Notes under the pieces: model-generated | Told to the model about the DNA's origin: nothing | Databases searched by the model: none | The model's input: only the letters and a program-made list of their open reading frames with translations | Assembly (NCBI RefSeq): GCF_030272615.1 | Contig: NC_081406.1 | Span: 463,910,072-463,974,071, forward strand | Source: Cryptomeria japonica | Taxonomy: Eukaryota > Streptophyta > Pinopsida > Cupressales > Cupressaceae | Reading direction: 5' to 3' | Length of the DNA stretch: 64,000 nt | Program-made: the position numbers and the translations under genes | Part shown: positions 13,936-26,363 of the stretch, piece after piece | Layout of the letters: each line of letters starts with the position of its first letter | Position numbering within the stretch: the stretch's first letter is position 1

Positions 13936-15057
13936 TGTAATGCCTCACCAGGAAACCCCGAAGGGATTAAGCTAAACACGAGAATAGAGTGCAATATTTT
14001 GTTTTTTAAAAGTTAAACACAACATTAAGATACATCGACATATCAAAGTACAGATTACATAGCAGAAGACATCAACTAACTCCTAAAAGGGTTTCCCAAT
14101 GTGATTACTTAATTCCACATTTCACTTAACTCACACTAATTAATCTAATAAGCTTATTATCTTATAATGAGATATTTCTTAAACAAGGATAATTTCTTTC
14201 AGAAGATGAAAATATAAATCACAAGATAAGGTTCATCCATTAAGATTTATTCATACCTTTTGTTCATACTTTTCATTAAAATTTAAGTCATACATCTAAT
14301 TTATTAACACACTTGAATTTCATTATAAACTAATGAGATCTTTCCATGCATACTTAATTTCCTTAACAATAACTGAATGCATTCTATTGCTCTAATCTAC
14401 AATCTTCCATGATCCCATTTCAGCAATTAAAAGACGATTGCATACATGCATTTAAGATTAATTTCTTCTAATCCACTTTACATTCTATTAAAATGTCAAC
14501 CATACATGCTAACACTAAACATGAAACATATGAATAAAATCATCACATAACACCAAGATGATCTCGGAGTTCACCCCTAAAGGGCTAGATCTCTGAGTCT
14601 GCTCAACTGCAAGACCCCTCTGAAAATTAATAAAGTTAAGAATACATGAGGTTCTCATTATTTACAATACTGGCATCAAGGTGAAACATAACCAATATAC
14701 AAATGACCACATCGGTCAATAAATACATAATTGATCCTTGAATAGGAAAGGATCCAACTGAACATGATCGAAGAAAATACAAAGATCCACTAGAGCATCC
14801 ACAAAACTGAGTCATCACAACCCAAGGTCTGGCATGAAATCAGGTTCTCACAAGGGCATAAGCAACAGGATGACTCCACCAAAGGTTCTACTATCAAGAC
14901 AACATGACAACACACTAGTGAACATAGGGACAAGTGTCATCACACAACTTGGTATGGTTACCATGGCATGTCTTCATAGGTTCCGGCCCAATACACTGGG
15001 TTACCCTGGCAACCTAATCTGAACCCCCGGCCCATCCAAGCCTCATGTGGACCCACA
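13936..15057 (-). repeat. LTR3 of element B, first part
   Basis: It starts TGTAATGCCTCACCAGG just after the primer binding site and matches LTR2 closely for the first 650 bp. It is broken at 15057 by a solo LTR and resumes at 26364, for a total of 3978 bp. Confidence 0.85.
15053..15057. repeat. TSD (left copy, CCACA) of solo LTR4
   Basis: CCACA precedes TGTAATGCCCC at 15058 and recurs right after the LTR end at 26359-26363. Confidence 0.88.
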
Positions 15058-15379
15058 TGTAATGCCCCACCAGGAAACCTCGAAGGGATAAAGCTAAAAA
15101 ACTCAAATGGAGTGTAAATATTTTGTTTTTAGAAACTTTAATACACAACATTAAGATGCATTGGAGTTATCTAACGCTTAGATAATGCAGCGGAAGACTA
15201 AACAAACCTAAGGAGTTTCCCAACGTGATTACGTAACCTAACACCTAACTCAACTCGCTACATCTGATCCAATTAAACAAGATATCTTAATTACATGTTA
15301 TTACTTGAAACATGGATATACGTTGTTCAGTGAATAGTCATTATAGAAATTAGGAAGCGTTCATCTATTATGGTTGAAG

Positions 15380-15920
15380 ATGAGGCTAACATGAGGAATT
15401 TTACCCATAGAAGTTAAAACATAGATCACATGCAAATTCATCCCTTAAGGTTATAATATGGTTAACTTGACGAGTCCATCCATTTTAGTTACAATATAGC
15501 GAATAAAAGGAAGTTCATTTATTGAGGCTAAAATGTACATAACCAAATGGGTTCATCCATTATTGTTAAAATATAGTTAACAAGATGAAGTTCATTTATT
15601 TAGATTGAAATGTAAATAACCAATGAGTTCATCCATTATAGTTGAAGTGTAGGTATTAGGATGAAGTTCATTTATTAAGGTTATAATGTGGATAATCCAA
15701 TTGAGTTCATCCAATTATAGTTAGAATGAAGCTAATTTGATGAAGTTCATTTATTTAGAATAAAACGTAAATAACTAAATGAATTCATCCAATTTAGTTA
15801 AAATATAGCTATTATGATGATGTTCATTTATTGAGATAAAAATGTAAGTAACTAAATGAAGTTCATCCATTAGAATTACAATTTAGGTAATATGACAAGT
15901 TCATCCAATAATTGTTATCC
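15380..15920. repeat. Degenerate 77-bp tandem repeats in LTR4
   Basis: Words such as GAAGTTCATTTATT, GAGTTCATCCATTATAGTT and AAATGTAAATAACCAA recur at about 77-bp spacing with alternating half-units. It is a more diverged version of the array in LTR5 at 29690-30250. Confidence 0.75.
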
Positions 15921-16620
15921 ATTCATTTTGTTCAAATTTTTCCTTAACCATATACCATGCATCTAATTTCATTAAATGCTTTATTTTCATCATAACCTAG
16001 TAAGTTCTTTCCATGCTTACTTATTTTTATTAATATTAACAAAATACTTCCCATGATCATATCTATGATCTTTTATGACCCTAATTACTGCATTTAACAA
16101 GATGACTATATACATGCATTCCAAAAATTATCTTCATCTAATCCCCATTACACACTTAACATAATGCATTCATACATGCCAACACTAACTATGAAACATG
16201 AGAGACAAAAGCATCACATAACATAGAAATGATCTCGGAGGTCACCCCTAGAGGGCTACATCTCCGGGTTTGCTCAACTGCAAGACCCCTCTAGCAATTA
16301 ATTAAGTTAAGGTTACATAAGGTTCATGTCATTTACATTTCTGCCCTTTAGGTGAACACAACCAATATACAAATGACCACTTCGGTCAATAAATACATAA
16401 ATGATTCCTACATAGAAACAGATCCAACTGAACGTATTAAAAGCCAATACAAAGGTCTCTTGTATGACGGTACCCTAACTAGGGACTCGACCCACTATGG
16501 CCAACCATAAACCAACTAGACGACAAGGTCCAAACAAGAATATCAAGGCTCTTCATTACTTTAAACCAAAGTGAATACAAAAATTTAACTTGCATAGGCA
16601 ATAACTAGAAACAGACATTC

Positions 16621-17330
16621 TTCTTTCCTACTAGTTTAAATAGTAAAAGTTGATCAAGTTTTCTAAACAATCTAAGTTTTCCAAATACATTAATAGAAAA
16701 TCACAATTACAAAGGGGAATACAATGCCACAGTTGCAATATTACCATTTGTCTAATTCTCATTACAGAGGGATGGTATATTTAAACCATTTATTTCACCA
16801 ATGATAACAACAATATCTTACCAATTCTCAAATCGACACATCATTCAATTTCCAATAAATCTAATAGCATATCATTTAAGTCTACAAGATATCTAATGAT
16901 AAATATTTCTTTTTCTTTTTCTCTAAAATTCCTAGGTCTCCTAGCATATTCAGATCCATTAATACTATATCCTTGAATAACATATTATGTAGAAAGTAAC
17001 AAGATATATTTTATTCCAAGCAATTTACCAATTAAAATATTATCTCCAGGAAATAAAATATAAAAATTTTTAATCTAATAATGCATGATTTCAAATTAAG
17101 TATTATTTAATATATGTATATTAATCTCATTAATACAATATATATTAATAATAATTTTATGTTACATAAATAAATATTAATTAATATATAACTGTTAATC
17201 TTTATCATTAACATATATATATTAATAATATTTAACTATTAATTAAAAACTCTATTAAAAAAACAAGAAAACCTAAAATTTAATATACACCTCTTTTTTT
17301 TTTTAAACTTAAAAAAAATATTAAAAAAAT
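16621..17330. other. AT-rich arm of LTR4, no gene
   Basis: This stretch before the GC island consists of AT-rich DNA with many ATTAATATAT-type runs. It is part of the LTR. I see no coding or RNA gene. Confidence 0.6.
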
Positions 17331-17660
17331 ACTTGGAGGGCAGTCGTGCCCTAGCTGCGAGGCTGTGGCCATGTGCTAGCCACCGAGCCTGCGGCCACCA
17401 CTGTGGACGCAGACCCTCAGCCTCCAAACAGTGGAGCCAGGGTCTCTGCGGCTGCCGTGGGGGTCGCAGACCCTTCGGCCTCCACACTGTGGAGTGGGGT
17501 AGCTGTGGCCACTCACGTGGACGCAGTCCCTCCTCTTCCATAGGGTGGGCGCAAGGGCTCTGTGGCCACCGTGGAGGGTGCAGAGGCTACCTCCGCGGTT
17601 CTGCGGGTGGCGGAAATGGGAGGGGCGTGGGTTGAGCTTTGGCTCCCCCCCCAAAACCCC
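17331..17660. repeat. GC-rich island inside LTR4
   Basis: This is the counterpart of the islands at 1349 and 31660, with repeated GCGGCCACC, GTGGACGCAG and GGGGTCGCAGACCC words. Open frames on both strands (for example 17333-17635 and 17239-17541) result from the GC-rich repeats. Confidence 0.75.
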
Positions 17661-18407
17661 AAAATAATTTCGTTCCCTTTTTTTTAATTTATTTTTTTTT
17701 TTATTCTTTTCGTTCTTTTTTTTTTCACAGTTTCGATTTTCAATTTTATTTAAATAGGAATAAATGAAATTTTAAGAAACGTAAACCCCCATTTCCTTTT
17801 TATCACAGTCCCATATATTTTCCATCTTGTTCAAAACCACATTATGGGAAATTTTTCTAGCAAGTTCATGATTTTCCAAATACTCCATGGCCTTTAGATA
17901 TGCCAGATTTGCTCAAACACAAAACCATTTAGACAATCTTGACCCCAAAGCAACCAACATTTTCAAAACTGAAACCTAAATTTTAAGAACATTCTTGGAG
18001 GTTTAAAGTACAAAATCTTCAAGAAAAACCATTCGCTTTTTTTTTTTTAAATACAAACCCAATATCATAGGAAAACAAGAGATGAAATCGAATCCTACCT
18101 CATTTCGCATTCCTAGCAAGATTTTGAAGACGAGCCCAAACTGTCATTCAATAAAATCTCCATTTCCTCCAAAATCCCCAATTTGTCCATCCAAAATATT
18201 TTTCTTCCAAAAATCCAGCAACCCCAAAAATATTTTCCAACCTAGGCTAAATGGAATGAATTTTGACCTAATTCCCAATTTCAAATTTTAAACATCTTTT
18301 AAATAAAAATGAAAAATCATTCTTTTCAACTATTCAAAAATCTAACTTGCTTTTCTAATTAAAATTAAAATGCTTCTCTCTCATTTAAATTTAATTTTCT
18401 CAATATT

Positions 18408-18424
18408 AACAAGCTAACATTTAT
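18408..18424. repeat. 17-bp TSD (left) of LINE 1
   Basis: AACAAGCTAACATTTAT here is repeated exactly at 25551-25567 on the other side of the LINE. LTR1 (about 2403) and LTR5 (about 32711) hold the empty site, TAACTAAGCTAACATTTATA, with no insertion. Confidence 0.93.
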
Positions 18425-19012
18425 TTTTTGGGGGTATCTTGGGCAGGCAAAAGATCAGGTAGCGAAGACATTGTGGACAATAAATATAGCAGAGCTAAAG
18501 CTGAGACTCTTGCCAATGGAGAAGACTACGCTTTGTGCGAATCGCCTCTTGTTCGTGGATCTAAAAATGAGGGAGCCCTAAATTTCAATAGACCCATATA
18601 AGGTAGTTGGCACTTGCACATCCTTGGATTGAGCTTTAGGTTTCCACGGCATTTTTCATCCCCACATTGTGCCATATTTGTTTCATAGCTTTCCTTTCGC
18701 ATAGCAGTTTGACATTCTCTAGAGCTTGAAAGACGAGTTCCAAGGTTACGAGCTGGGTTTCCTGCAATCCTGAAGAGGTTCACTCCCTTTAGCAGCCAAC
18801 GACTCAGAGGAATATGCAATGAACCTTGATTGTGTTGTAGGAAAGATTCATCAGCAATAGAGATTCCAGCACACCCTTCAATAACAGATATAGTAGATTA
18901 TCTATAACAATGGTAGCAGGATAACGAACTCCACGCCTAGGCAAAAATATAATTGTTGTTGTTTGCAAACCACCAACCAAACCAGAGATAAGACTGCAAT
19001 TTCTTGCTCAGT
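18425..19012 (+). other. 5' leader of LINE 1
   Basis: This region precedes the first recognisable ORF1 residues. It begins TTTTTGGGGGTATCTTGG and has no clear reading frame on the sense strand. LINE 2 has only about 60 bp upstream of the homologous ORF1 residues, so LINE 2 is probably 5'-truncated and this leader may hold the internal promoter (inference). Confidence 0.6.
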
Positions 19013-21176
19013 ATGGGCGAAACTAGGGTTATTGGCGAATGGGTTGATGTGGGTTGGGATGATCTGCCACATATCCCACAACCGGTCTTCACAAAGGGCA
19101 AATGGGTAGATATGATGGCGCAGAATTGGTTGAGGGAAGACTTAAGAAATTTTAGACCGGTCTCCAAGTATTTTTGGGGTTTTTTCAGAGGTCCAAGCAG
19201 TGGAAATTGGTGGAGTATGGATAGATCTGGTGAAGGGCATCAACGATTTTTGGATCCTATGCAAAAGTTGTGAAGTTTTCATCTGTAAATGACGCAACTA
19301 GGGTTTCTCGGCTAAACGCTGGTGAAAAGATGATGGACAAATAGTCTAACAGTAACCCACTTGAGTTATCTTCATCACATCAAAGGGGGGATAAGGTAAG
19401 GGAATCTTCGACATCAGAAAAAGATGATAAGGTAAGTGAAAATCAAACCAACTCTGATTTAGGAGGTGGGTGTTCACAGGTATGGTCTCCTATTCAATGC
19501 ATTGATTTACTTGATCTATTGTGGATTTGAAAGCTCGTTGTTTGCATATGCATGCTATTTTTGGGGAAATATGGGGGGATGCAACTAGTTTATCTAAATT
19601 TCATCAAAAATTGTAGAAAAAGTGGTCTGATATGCATTATTTTCAATTACTCTTTGCAAATGCATTTATTATTGTTTTCAACTCTTCTTCTGTTAGGGAT
19701 TAAGTTTTAAAATCTTCACATTACTAGTTTGATAAAAATTTAGTGTTTGTTTCGGCTTGGCAACCATTTTATGTCCCTGCTTGGTCAAGCTTTAAATTAG
19801 TTCCTTTCTGGTTTGGCTTGCCCAAATTACCATTTAAATTTATGGACCCAGAGGTTTTCGAACAAATTGGTAATACTTGTGGTTCTTTCTTATCATCAAG
19901 ATTTGATTTTGTGGAGGGGGAGGTTTTGGTAAAAATCTATGTCTTGACTAACCCTAATAATGTTTGCCCTTGGACCTGTATCATTAAATCTCATGAGGGT
20001 ATCTAGAAACAACCAATTAATAAGTTGGAGAAAGACTTTGGTAAAACTTCCTTGCAATTGGATGCTCCTTTTCTTATGGATTTTTTGAAATCCTCTCTTT
20101 TGGATAAACTATTAGTCAATGGTTCCACTGGGAAACATCCCGCTACTTTTGAGGTTAACTAGGCTATGAGGGATTTTGGGAAGCGAGAGGTTTATGTTGT
20201 GTATTATGATCCAGAGTCTATAGGGTTATTTACAAGTAAGGATAAGACAAGAGCTCACCAGAATATCGTGGTTTCCGGGGACAACAATGTGGAGGATCTG
20301 CTTCCAAATCTCACTACCTCAAAATCCTTGGATAAGTCACTAAATGATGGTGGTGGGAATCCTGTCTGTCTTATGAAGTCAAAAGAATACTTAGAAAGTT
20401 GTCAGGGGATTGTTTATATTTTTGCGAAGAATGATGGGGTTGTTTCAGAGTCTAATGTTGGGGTTTCTTCTCTAGAGTTTCCTGATGATGCTATCCTTGC
20501 TCAAAAAGTCAAAGAATTGGTGTCTAATTCTTCACAGCATGTTGATGTGGATGTGGATAATAACACTGCCTTAGGAAATAATATTCAGTTGGGGGACATT
20601 CCTATTATTGTGCCTGATGAAAATCTGGTTCACCAAGTAAATGATCTTTTTAAAGATCATGAGCATCAGATGGATGAGGACATTATGAATAGGGTTGTCT
20701 GTTCCATTGAGAAAGACTTGGGGGAAATTAAATTGACCCTTCCTATTTCTACATCTGCTAACCCTTTTGAGGTTTTGGCCTCATCAGAAGTGGGCATCAT
20801 AGATAATTTAGTCATGACTTCTCCTAAGTCAAGTAAGAGTTTACCAATTGTTAAAACTACTCTAATTAGGGCTTCATCTGTGGTTTCTCCTGGTAGGGGT
20901 AAGCCTCCAAAGAATCAAAAGACTCAATTGGAAATTGATGTTGGGATTCAGCAGACTTTGTCTCTTTCTCCTGGTGTTGGGAAAGGGAATCATTCGGTTT
21001 CTCTTAGTGACGCTATGAAAGGAAGTGGTACTCCTAAGGGTAAGAGGAGTAAGAGTTTTATTATCTGTCCTCCTGTGACTGGGTCAGGGACTATGAAGCA
21101 TAATCTTCAAGGTATTTTTGGAGAAGGGAAGTCTTCTCTGTCTAAAGGAAAGAGGGGAGCCTCGATCTCCCCTTGA
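19013..21176 (+). pseudogene. LINE 1 ORF1 (DUF4283-type RNA-binding protein), broken
   Basis: ORF1 of plant L1 elements encodes a nucleic-acid-binding protein that coats the element RNA. The N-terminal part (19013-19273) has a motif PHIPQPVFTKGKW shared with LINE 2. A DUF4283-like segment follows at 19743-20006 (VPFWFGLPKLPFKFMDPEVF). A 336-residue open C-terminal part (20166-21176) is Ser/Lys-rich and ends KRGASISP, closely matching the LINE 2 ORF1 end. No CCHC knuckle is visible. Stops interrupt it, for example at 19271 and 20007. The stop at 21174-21176 lies five bases before the ORF2 ATG. Confidence 0.85.
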
Positions 21177-22413
21177 GAGAAATGAGAATTATATCTTGGA
21201 ATGTTAGGGGCTTAAATGCCCCTAACAAGAGGCGCTTAATTAAGTCCCAGATGGACTTAGTTAAGTGTGATATTTTCATGTTGCAAGAGACAAAATTGTC
21301 AAAGGAGTCTGCTGATTTGGTTTTTTCTTCTTGGAGAAAGTAGGAATTCCTCTCCTCTCCAGCATGTGGTGCATCAGGGGGTTTGGAATTGCTTTGGAAT
21401 AACTATAACATTGAGGTTGAGCTAGTTGCTTCTACTGTAAACTGGATGTTGGCCTTAGTTAAAAGCAAGCTTTCGAAGGTTAAGTTTTGGCTTTTTAATA
21501 TTTATGTTGCTTCTGATATTCAAAGGAAATCTAAATTATGGGGAGATCTTAAGAGAATTTCCTCCCCTTTAAGGAATGGTCCCTTTATAATCTTTGGGGG
21601 GGATTTTAATGCTATCACTAACTTGGGAGAAAAGAAAGGAGGTATTCTTCCTAGTAAAAAAATCATGGAAGACTTTGGGATGTTCATTAAGGACATGGGT
21701 CTTTTTGATTGTCAATTTCAGAATGGAATTTTCACATGGATAGATATGCGAAGAGATTTTTCTTAGATTGCGGAAAGGTTAGACCGGTTTTTGTTATCAG
21801 ATGTTTGGATTGATTCAAAGTTCGATTTTTTTTCCTCTATTCTTCCAGTTTTGGGGTCAGATCATTTTCCAATTTCCCTATCAATTCTGGAAGATAAAGC
21901 TCCTTTTAAGTCACCCTTTAAATTTCAACCTATGTGGTTTAGAGATTCTTCCTTTTTGCCTTTGCTCAAAAAATGGTCGAGTTCTGCTCCTTATTGCTCT
22001 GGATCCCGAATGTTTCAGATTGTTAAGAAGTTGAGATTTTTGAAATTTAAAATTAGAGAATGGAATATCTTGCATTTTAAGAACATCTGTCAAGAAAAAC
22101 AGAGGATTCAAGATATGACTGAATGTCTTAATTCACATGTGATTCAATATGGTATGGTGCCTCTTGTTTTTGATGAACTAAAATTGCTAAAAGTAGAGCT
22201 TGAAGAAGTTTTGTCCAGAGAAGAAATCTATTGGAGATAGAAATCGAGGGAGATTTGGCTTTAAGATGGTGATAGAAATACAAAAAAAATTTACTCTTCA
22301 ACAAAACTGAAGAGAAGTAAAAATAGGATATCTTGTATTGAGTGTCCAAATGGCAAACTTTTAACAGAACAAGAGGATATTGCTTCAGAGGCAGTTAGGT
22401 TTTTAAGTCACTA

Positions 22414-23278
22414 TTGTCTTTGGAGCATGAAGATCTTCATAATAACATTTCTTCTAATATTCCTTCTTTGGTATCTTCGGAAGATAATAAAATGTTGATG
22501 TCTCCTTTTTCTTTGGATGATGTTAAGAATGTTGTTTTTGCAATGAACCTTGATAAGGCTCCAGGACCGGATGACTTTACGCCTTTATTTTTTCCGAAAT
22601 GCTGGGATTTTGTGGGAAATGATGTTTTATTGGCCCTTGAGGAAGCTAGAAGGAGTAGGTCTATTTTGAAAGAGCTTAATAATACAATGATTGCAATTAT
22701 TCCTAAAAAAGAGGTTACCAGGACATTTGCTGATTTTCACCCTATTGCTTTATGTAATACTTTGTACAAAATTTTTACCAAGGCTATGTCTTTAAGGTTG
22801 GCTAAAATTTTACCTAAGATCATTTCTTTAGAACAAGGGGGTTTTATTCTAGGAAGGGAGACAACAGAGGGAGCTATAGTGGCACATGAGGTTCTGCATT
22901 CTATTTCTACTCAGAGAATCCCAGCCATGATCCTCAAATTAGATATGATGAAAGCATATGATAGAGTAGAATGGGGGTCATTGTGTGTTGTTCTACTTAA
23001 ATTGGGCTTTTCCAAGCCATGGGTCAAATGGATTCGTGCCTATATTTCTTCTACAAGGTTCTTGGTTCTAATTAATGGCTCCCCTTGTGGTTTTTTCTCC
23101 TCTTCTAGGGGTTTGAGGCAGGGGGATCCCCTGTCTCCATTCTTGTTCATTCTTCTAGTTGAAACGTTTCAGTTGGGCTATAAGAGCCGCTAAGCTGGGA
23201 GGGCTTTGGAAGGGAATTAGGATTCAGAATGTTCCACAAAGCATTTCGCATTGCTTGTTTGTAGATGATACCTTGTTA
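22414..23278 (+). pseudogene. RT domain of LINE 1 ORF2
   Basis: This is the longest well-preserved part of LINE 1 (259 codons open from 22414). The motif-A Asp is present in KLDMMKAYD, unlike LINE 2. The palm box GLRQGDPLSPFLF is intact, but the frame shifts just after it, near 23155, before the SHCLFVDDTLL box. The sequence then jumps straight to the FWDKIISVISRKILSW region, where LINE 2 has a further thumb segment. Confidence 0.85.
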
Positions 23279-24594
23279 GAGTTGAGTTTTGGGATAAGAT
23301 CATTTCAGTTATCTCTAGAAAGATCCTATCCTGGAATCATAGATGGTTATCTTTGGCTGGTAAGATTGTTCTTATTAAGTCTGTCCTAAATGTTGTTCCT
23401 ATTTATCTCATGTCTGCTTTGCAGTCTCTGAAAGCGGCTCTTGTTATTTTGCAAGATACTCTTAGGTCCTTCCTTTGGAGTAATAATAAAGATGGTAAGA
23501 AAAAACTCCCTCTAGTAGCACGGGATAAAGTTTGTTTGCCTAAAAACCTTGGGGCCATAGGCATTAGGAGTCTGCAAAGTCAGAATTTAGCCCTAGGTAC
23601 TAAGTTGGTTTGGAAATTGTATGAGAGACCATTCTCCTTTTGGGAACAAATTATGTTTGCTAAATATTTAAATAACGGACCAAGAGAATATGTTTTTCAA
23701 GTTTCTAATTTACCGTCTAGTTCAGCTATTTGGAATTTTCTATGTAAATGTAGATCAGTGATTTTGTCTCATCTCTCATGGATTGCTCATAATGGTAGAA
23801 AGGTCAAGTTTTGGGAGGAAGTTTGGAATGGACATCCCCCTCTAGTGAACTTGAGGGATTGGTCTCCTTTAATTTCAACTCTTTCTTCCCTTTGGGGTGT
23901 CTTTGTGGCTAATTATTTTCAAATTGAGTATAGCGGGAATCTTAAGGTGGCAAAATGGAAATCAATTGAGTTTTTAGATATTGATCAAAATGTAAAATTG
24001 TTTTGGCATATTGCTTGCCTCCCAAAGGCTAGTTCTTTTGCTTGGTTAGCAGTGTAGGATAGGGTCCTTACAGGAATGAGGTTAGACAGGCTGGGTATTA
24101 TTGCAGTATTTTCTTGTGTATTATGTAATAAAAATTTAGAATCCTCTGCACACTTGTTTCTTCATTGTGATTTTGTCTATGCTTGTTGGTAGTGGCTATT
24201 TGAAAATCTTATTCTTTCCTTTGTTATTGGTAAGGATCTCCTTTCCCACTTTAGAGCCTAGCCTCTGCTGTTTGCCTCATCTTTCTATGCATGTCTTTGG
24301 ATTATTTCTCCATCTATTGTGATTTGGAATATTTGGTTAGAGCATAATAATAGGATTTTTAAACAAACAATTTCTTCCTTGGCTGAGGTTTTATTAAGGA
24401 TTGAATCTTCCATCTCTGAAGTTGCTTTGTCTTTTATCTATAAGAATTTGGAAACCCTTACCTCTTTTTCTCATTGGGATGGTAGGGTAACTTGAGTTTG
24501 GAGAATGTTATCAGTCTTACCTTCTCATGGATCTATTTTAAATAAGACTAATGCTATAAGTAAGAGAAATTTTGATTGCTAGAAACCTCCTCCG

Positions 24595-25053
24595 CAAGGG
24601 TACTTTAAATTGAATTTTGATGGTGCTTCTCGTGGGACCTCTGGCCTAGCAGGGGCAGGTGTGGTAATTTATGATCATAAGGTAAGATTTATTTAGGTTC
24701 GTTGTCATGCGATTGGTTTCAAGTCTAACAATTGTGCATAATTATTTGCTTTGTCCTTTGGTTTGGATATGGCTATATCTTTGGGAATTAAGGACTTGAT
24801 AATTGAGGGTGATTCTATGGTTATTATTCAAAGTGTCATGAAAAAGAAGTCGAATTGTTGGAAATTACAATATATACTTGATCATATTTTGCAAAAATTA
24901 GACTTTTTTTATTCCTTCTTGATTTCCCACTGTTATAGGGAAGTGAATAAGATTGCAGATTTCTTGGCTAATTTAGCCATTGACAGTGATGCTAATATGC
25001 GGGAGGTAAGTGTGGTTGAGATCCCTTCCTCGGTTTTGGAATTTTTGAGGTAA
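24595..25053 (+). pseudogene. RNase H domain of LINE 1 ORF2
   Basis: A retroelement-type RNase H domain lies at the ORF2 C-terminus, as known in many plant L1 lineages. Visible landmarks are FKLNFDGASRG (first Asp), IIEGDSM (third acidic site) and NKIADFLANLA (last Asp). The second acidic site, normally AE before a Leu-rich helix, is a TAA stop here (24739-24741; GAA to TAA would explain it). Another stop lies at about 24695. Confidence 0.82.
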
Positions 25054-25550
25054 AGAAGGGCATAGTTGTTGTCTTCATCAACCTCCTTATTTGGTGTGGC
25101 TTTTCTTTGGTGTGGGTTCTGCTATGCTTGATCACAATGTTTATTTTGACATGGTGTCTGATTATGGTTTTATTTCTGCTATGTGGTATCATTCTAACTA
25201 GTGGTTGGAGAATTGTGTTTCATAGACAGGGGTGGTTCAGACTAGTATTTTTTGGCAGCATTGGATATGCATCCTTCAGTGATCATACTTTAAGCTTCCT
25301 TCTATATACTTCTATTGGCGGCTTCCTTTATATCTAATGTGGCTTATGAAATTGGGATGGGTTTTTTGATGTACTATGCCAATGGGCATTTGGTATTGGG
25401 TAGAATAGGGTTGTGTTACTTAAGAAATACTAAAGGGTTTTCTTACTGGTTCTTTCCCTTCAGTTCTTTTTGTACCAGACACTGTAAAAAAACTTTTAAA
25501 ATTTAATATAGTTCAGTGGTTCTATCCACTTTTATCAAAAAAAAAACAAA
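25054..25550 (+). other. 3' UTR and A-rich tail of LINE 1
   Basis: About 490 bp of T-rich sense sequence ends TTTTATC followed by A9-C-A3 and then the TSD. The terminal 40 bp match LINE 2. LINE 2 has a much longer 3' region (about 1.77 kb). Confidence 0.8.
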
Positions 25551-25567
25551 AACAAGCTAACATTTAT
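25551..25567. repeat. 17-bp TSD (right) of LINE 1
   Basis: This is an exact second copy of the sequence at 18408-18424. Solo LTR4 resumes after it with ATTTCACAATATTGATGAGG, matching LTR1 and LTR5. Confidence 0.93.
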
Positions 25568-26358
25568 ATTTCACAATATTGATGAGGGTAGAATATTTTA
25601 ATTAAATTAATTTCCCAAAATCAATCTTTCACACTAAATCAATATATATATGAATAAAACTTACTTTTCTAAACAAAATTGATTTTCTTAAAAGGGTAAA
25701 ATTAACCTTTCCTTACCAAAATACAAAAGACTAAATTATTTATATTTACAATAACTTTAAATCTTTCCCTTTTAAAATGCATAAACTTAATAAATTCACG
25801 ATTTTAAATTAACCTTTAAATTAAACTCACGACAAACATAAATAAAGCAATCTTTTTTAATTAATGATTATTCACATAAACGAAACTTATTTATTTTAAT
25901 TCCTCAATTACTAATGCGTAAATGAACACATTAAATTAAATTAAATACTTAAACTTGCTACAAACATAAATATAGCGATCCTTTTTAATCAATGATTAAT
26001 CACCTAGAAGAAACCTATTTATTTTGATTTCTCAATTACTAATGCATAAATGAACACATGAAACTCACACCTAGGTGGTACTGTACCTGCAATCTCCTAC
26101 ACCCATGAGTCACACAAACATACATATATATATACATATTCAATGAAGTTGTTAGCTCGAGATTTATAACAAAAATTAGGGAGACAATTAAACTTACATA
26201 AGAATCAATGCTAAAGCACATTAACAGGTATGCACAATATTCGTATTATCTAATCTACAACATTATATCATGGTAAAACAACCATTCAAGAATGCCACAT
26301 ACGAAATCAACCAAGGTCAAACTAGTTTTGCAAGGTTGACTAGGGTAGGGGCACTACA

Positions 26359-26363
26359 CCACA
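26359..26363. repeat. TSD (right copy, CCACA) of solo LTR4
   Basis: It matches 15053-15057. LTR3 continues directly after it. Confidence 0.88.

Larger units (their letters stand above)
21182..25053 (+). pseudogene. LINE 1 ORF2: endonuclease, reverse transcriptase, RNase H; broken
   Basis: ORF2 starts MRIISWNVRGLN at 21182. The apurinic-type endonuclease has its expected motifs: WNVRGLN, LQETKL, FGGDFNAI and GSDHFPI. RT motifs include LDMMKAYDRVEW, GLRQGDPLSPFLF and LFVDDTLL (about 23251-23278). A zinc-binding linker lies around 24060-24200 (CVLCNKN...HLFLHCDF). RNase H follows with NFDGASRG and EGDSM. Stops include 21341 (TAG), 21764 (TAG), 22238 (TAG) and 22262 (TAA). A one-base loss near 22403 shifts the frame. 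Compared with LINE 2 it lacks about 76 residues after the FVDD box and about 56 in-frame residues near 24000. Confidence 0.9.
18425..25550 (+). mobile_element. LINE 1: plant L1-type non-LTR retrotransposon
   Basis: This is a 7126-bp insertion with a 17-bp TSD and an A-rich tail. Order: 5' leader, ORF1 (DUF4283-like), ORF2 (endonuclease, RT, zinc-binding linker, RNase H) and 3' UTR. L1 elements copy themselves by target-primed reverse transcription, which explains the tail and the long TSD. Many stops, a frameshift near 22403 and two internal deletions show it is dead. Its last 40 bases (TTTAATATA...AGTGG...CCACTTTTATC plus A-tail) match LINE 2 at 39171-39220 on the minus strand, so both belong to one family. 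Confidence 0.93.
15058..26358 (-). mobile_element. Solo LTR4 of the LARD family, split by a LINE
   Basis: This is one LTR copy, from TGTAATGCCCC to GGGGCACTACA, flanked by the 5-bp TSD CCACA. No internal region, primer site or polypurine tract adjoins it. Without the LINE at 18425-25550 and its duplicated target it is about 4.16 kb. It has the 77-bp-type tandem region and A-type islands, so it belongs with LTR1 and LTR5. Solo LTRs form when the two LTRs of an element recombine and lose the interior. Confidence 0.85.
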
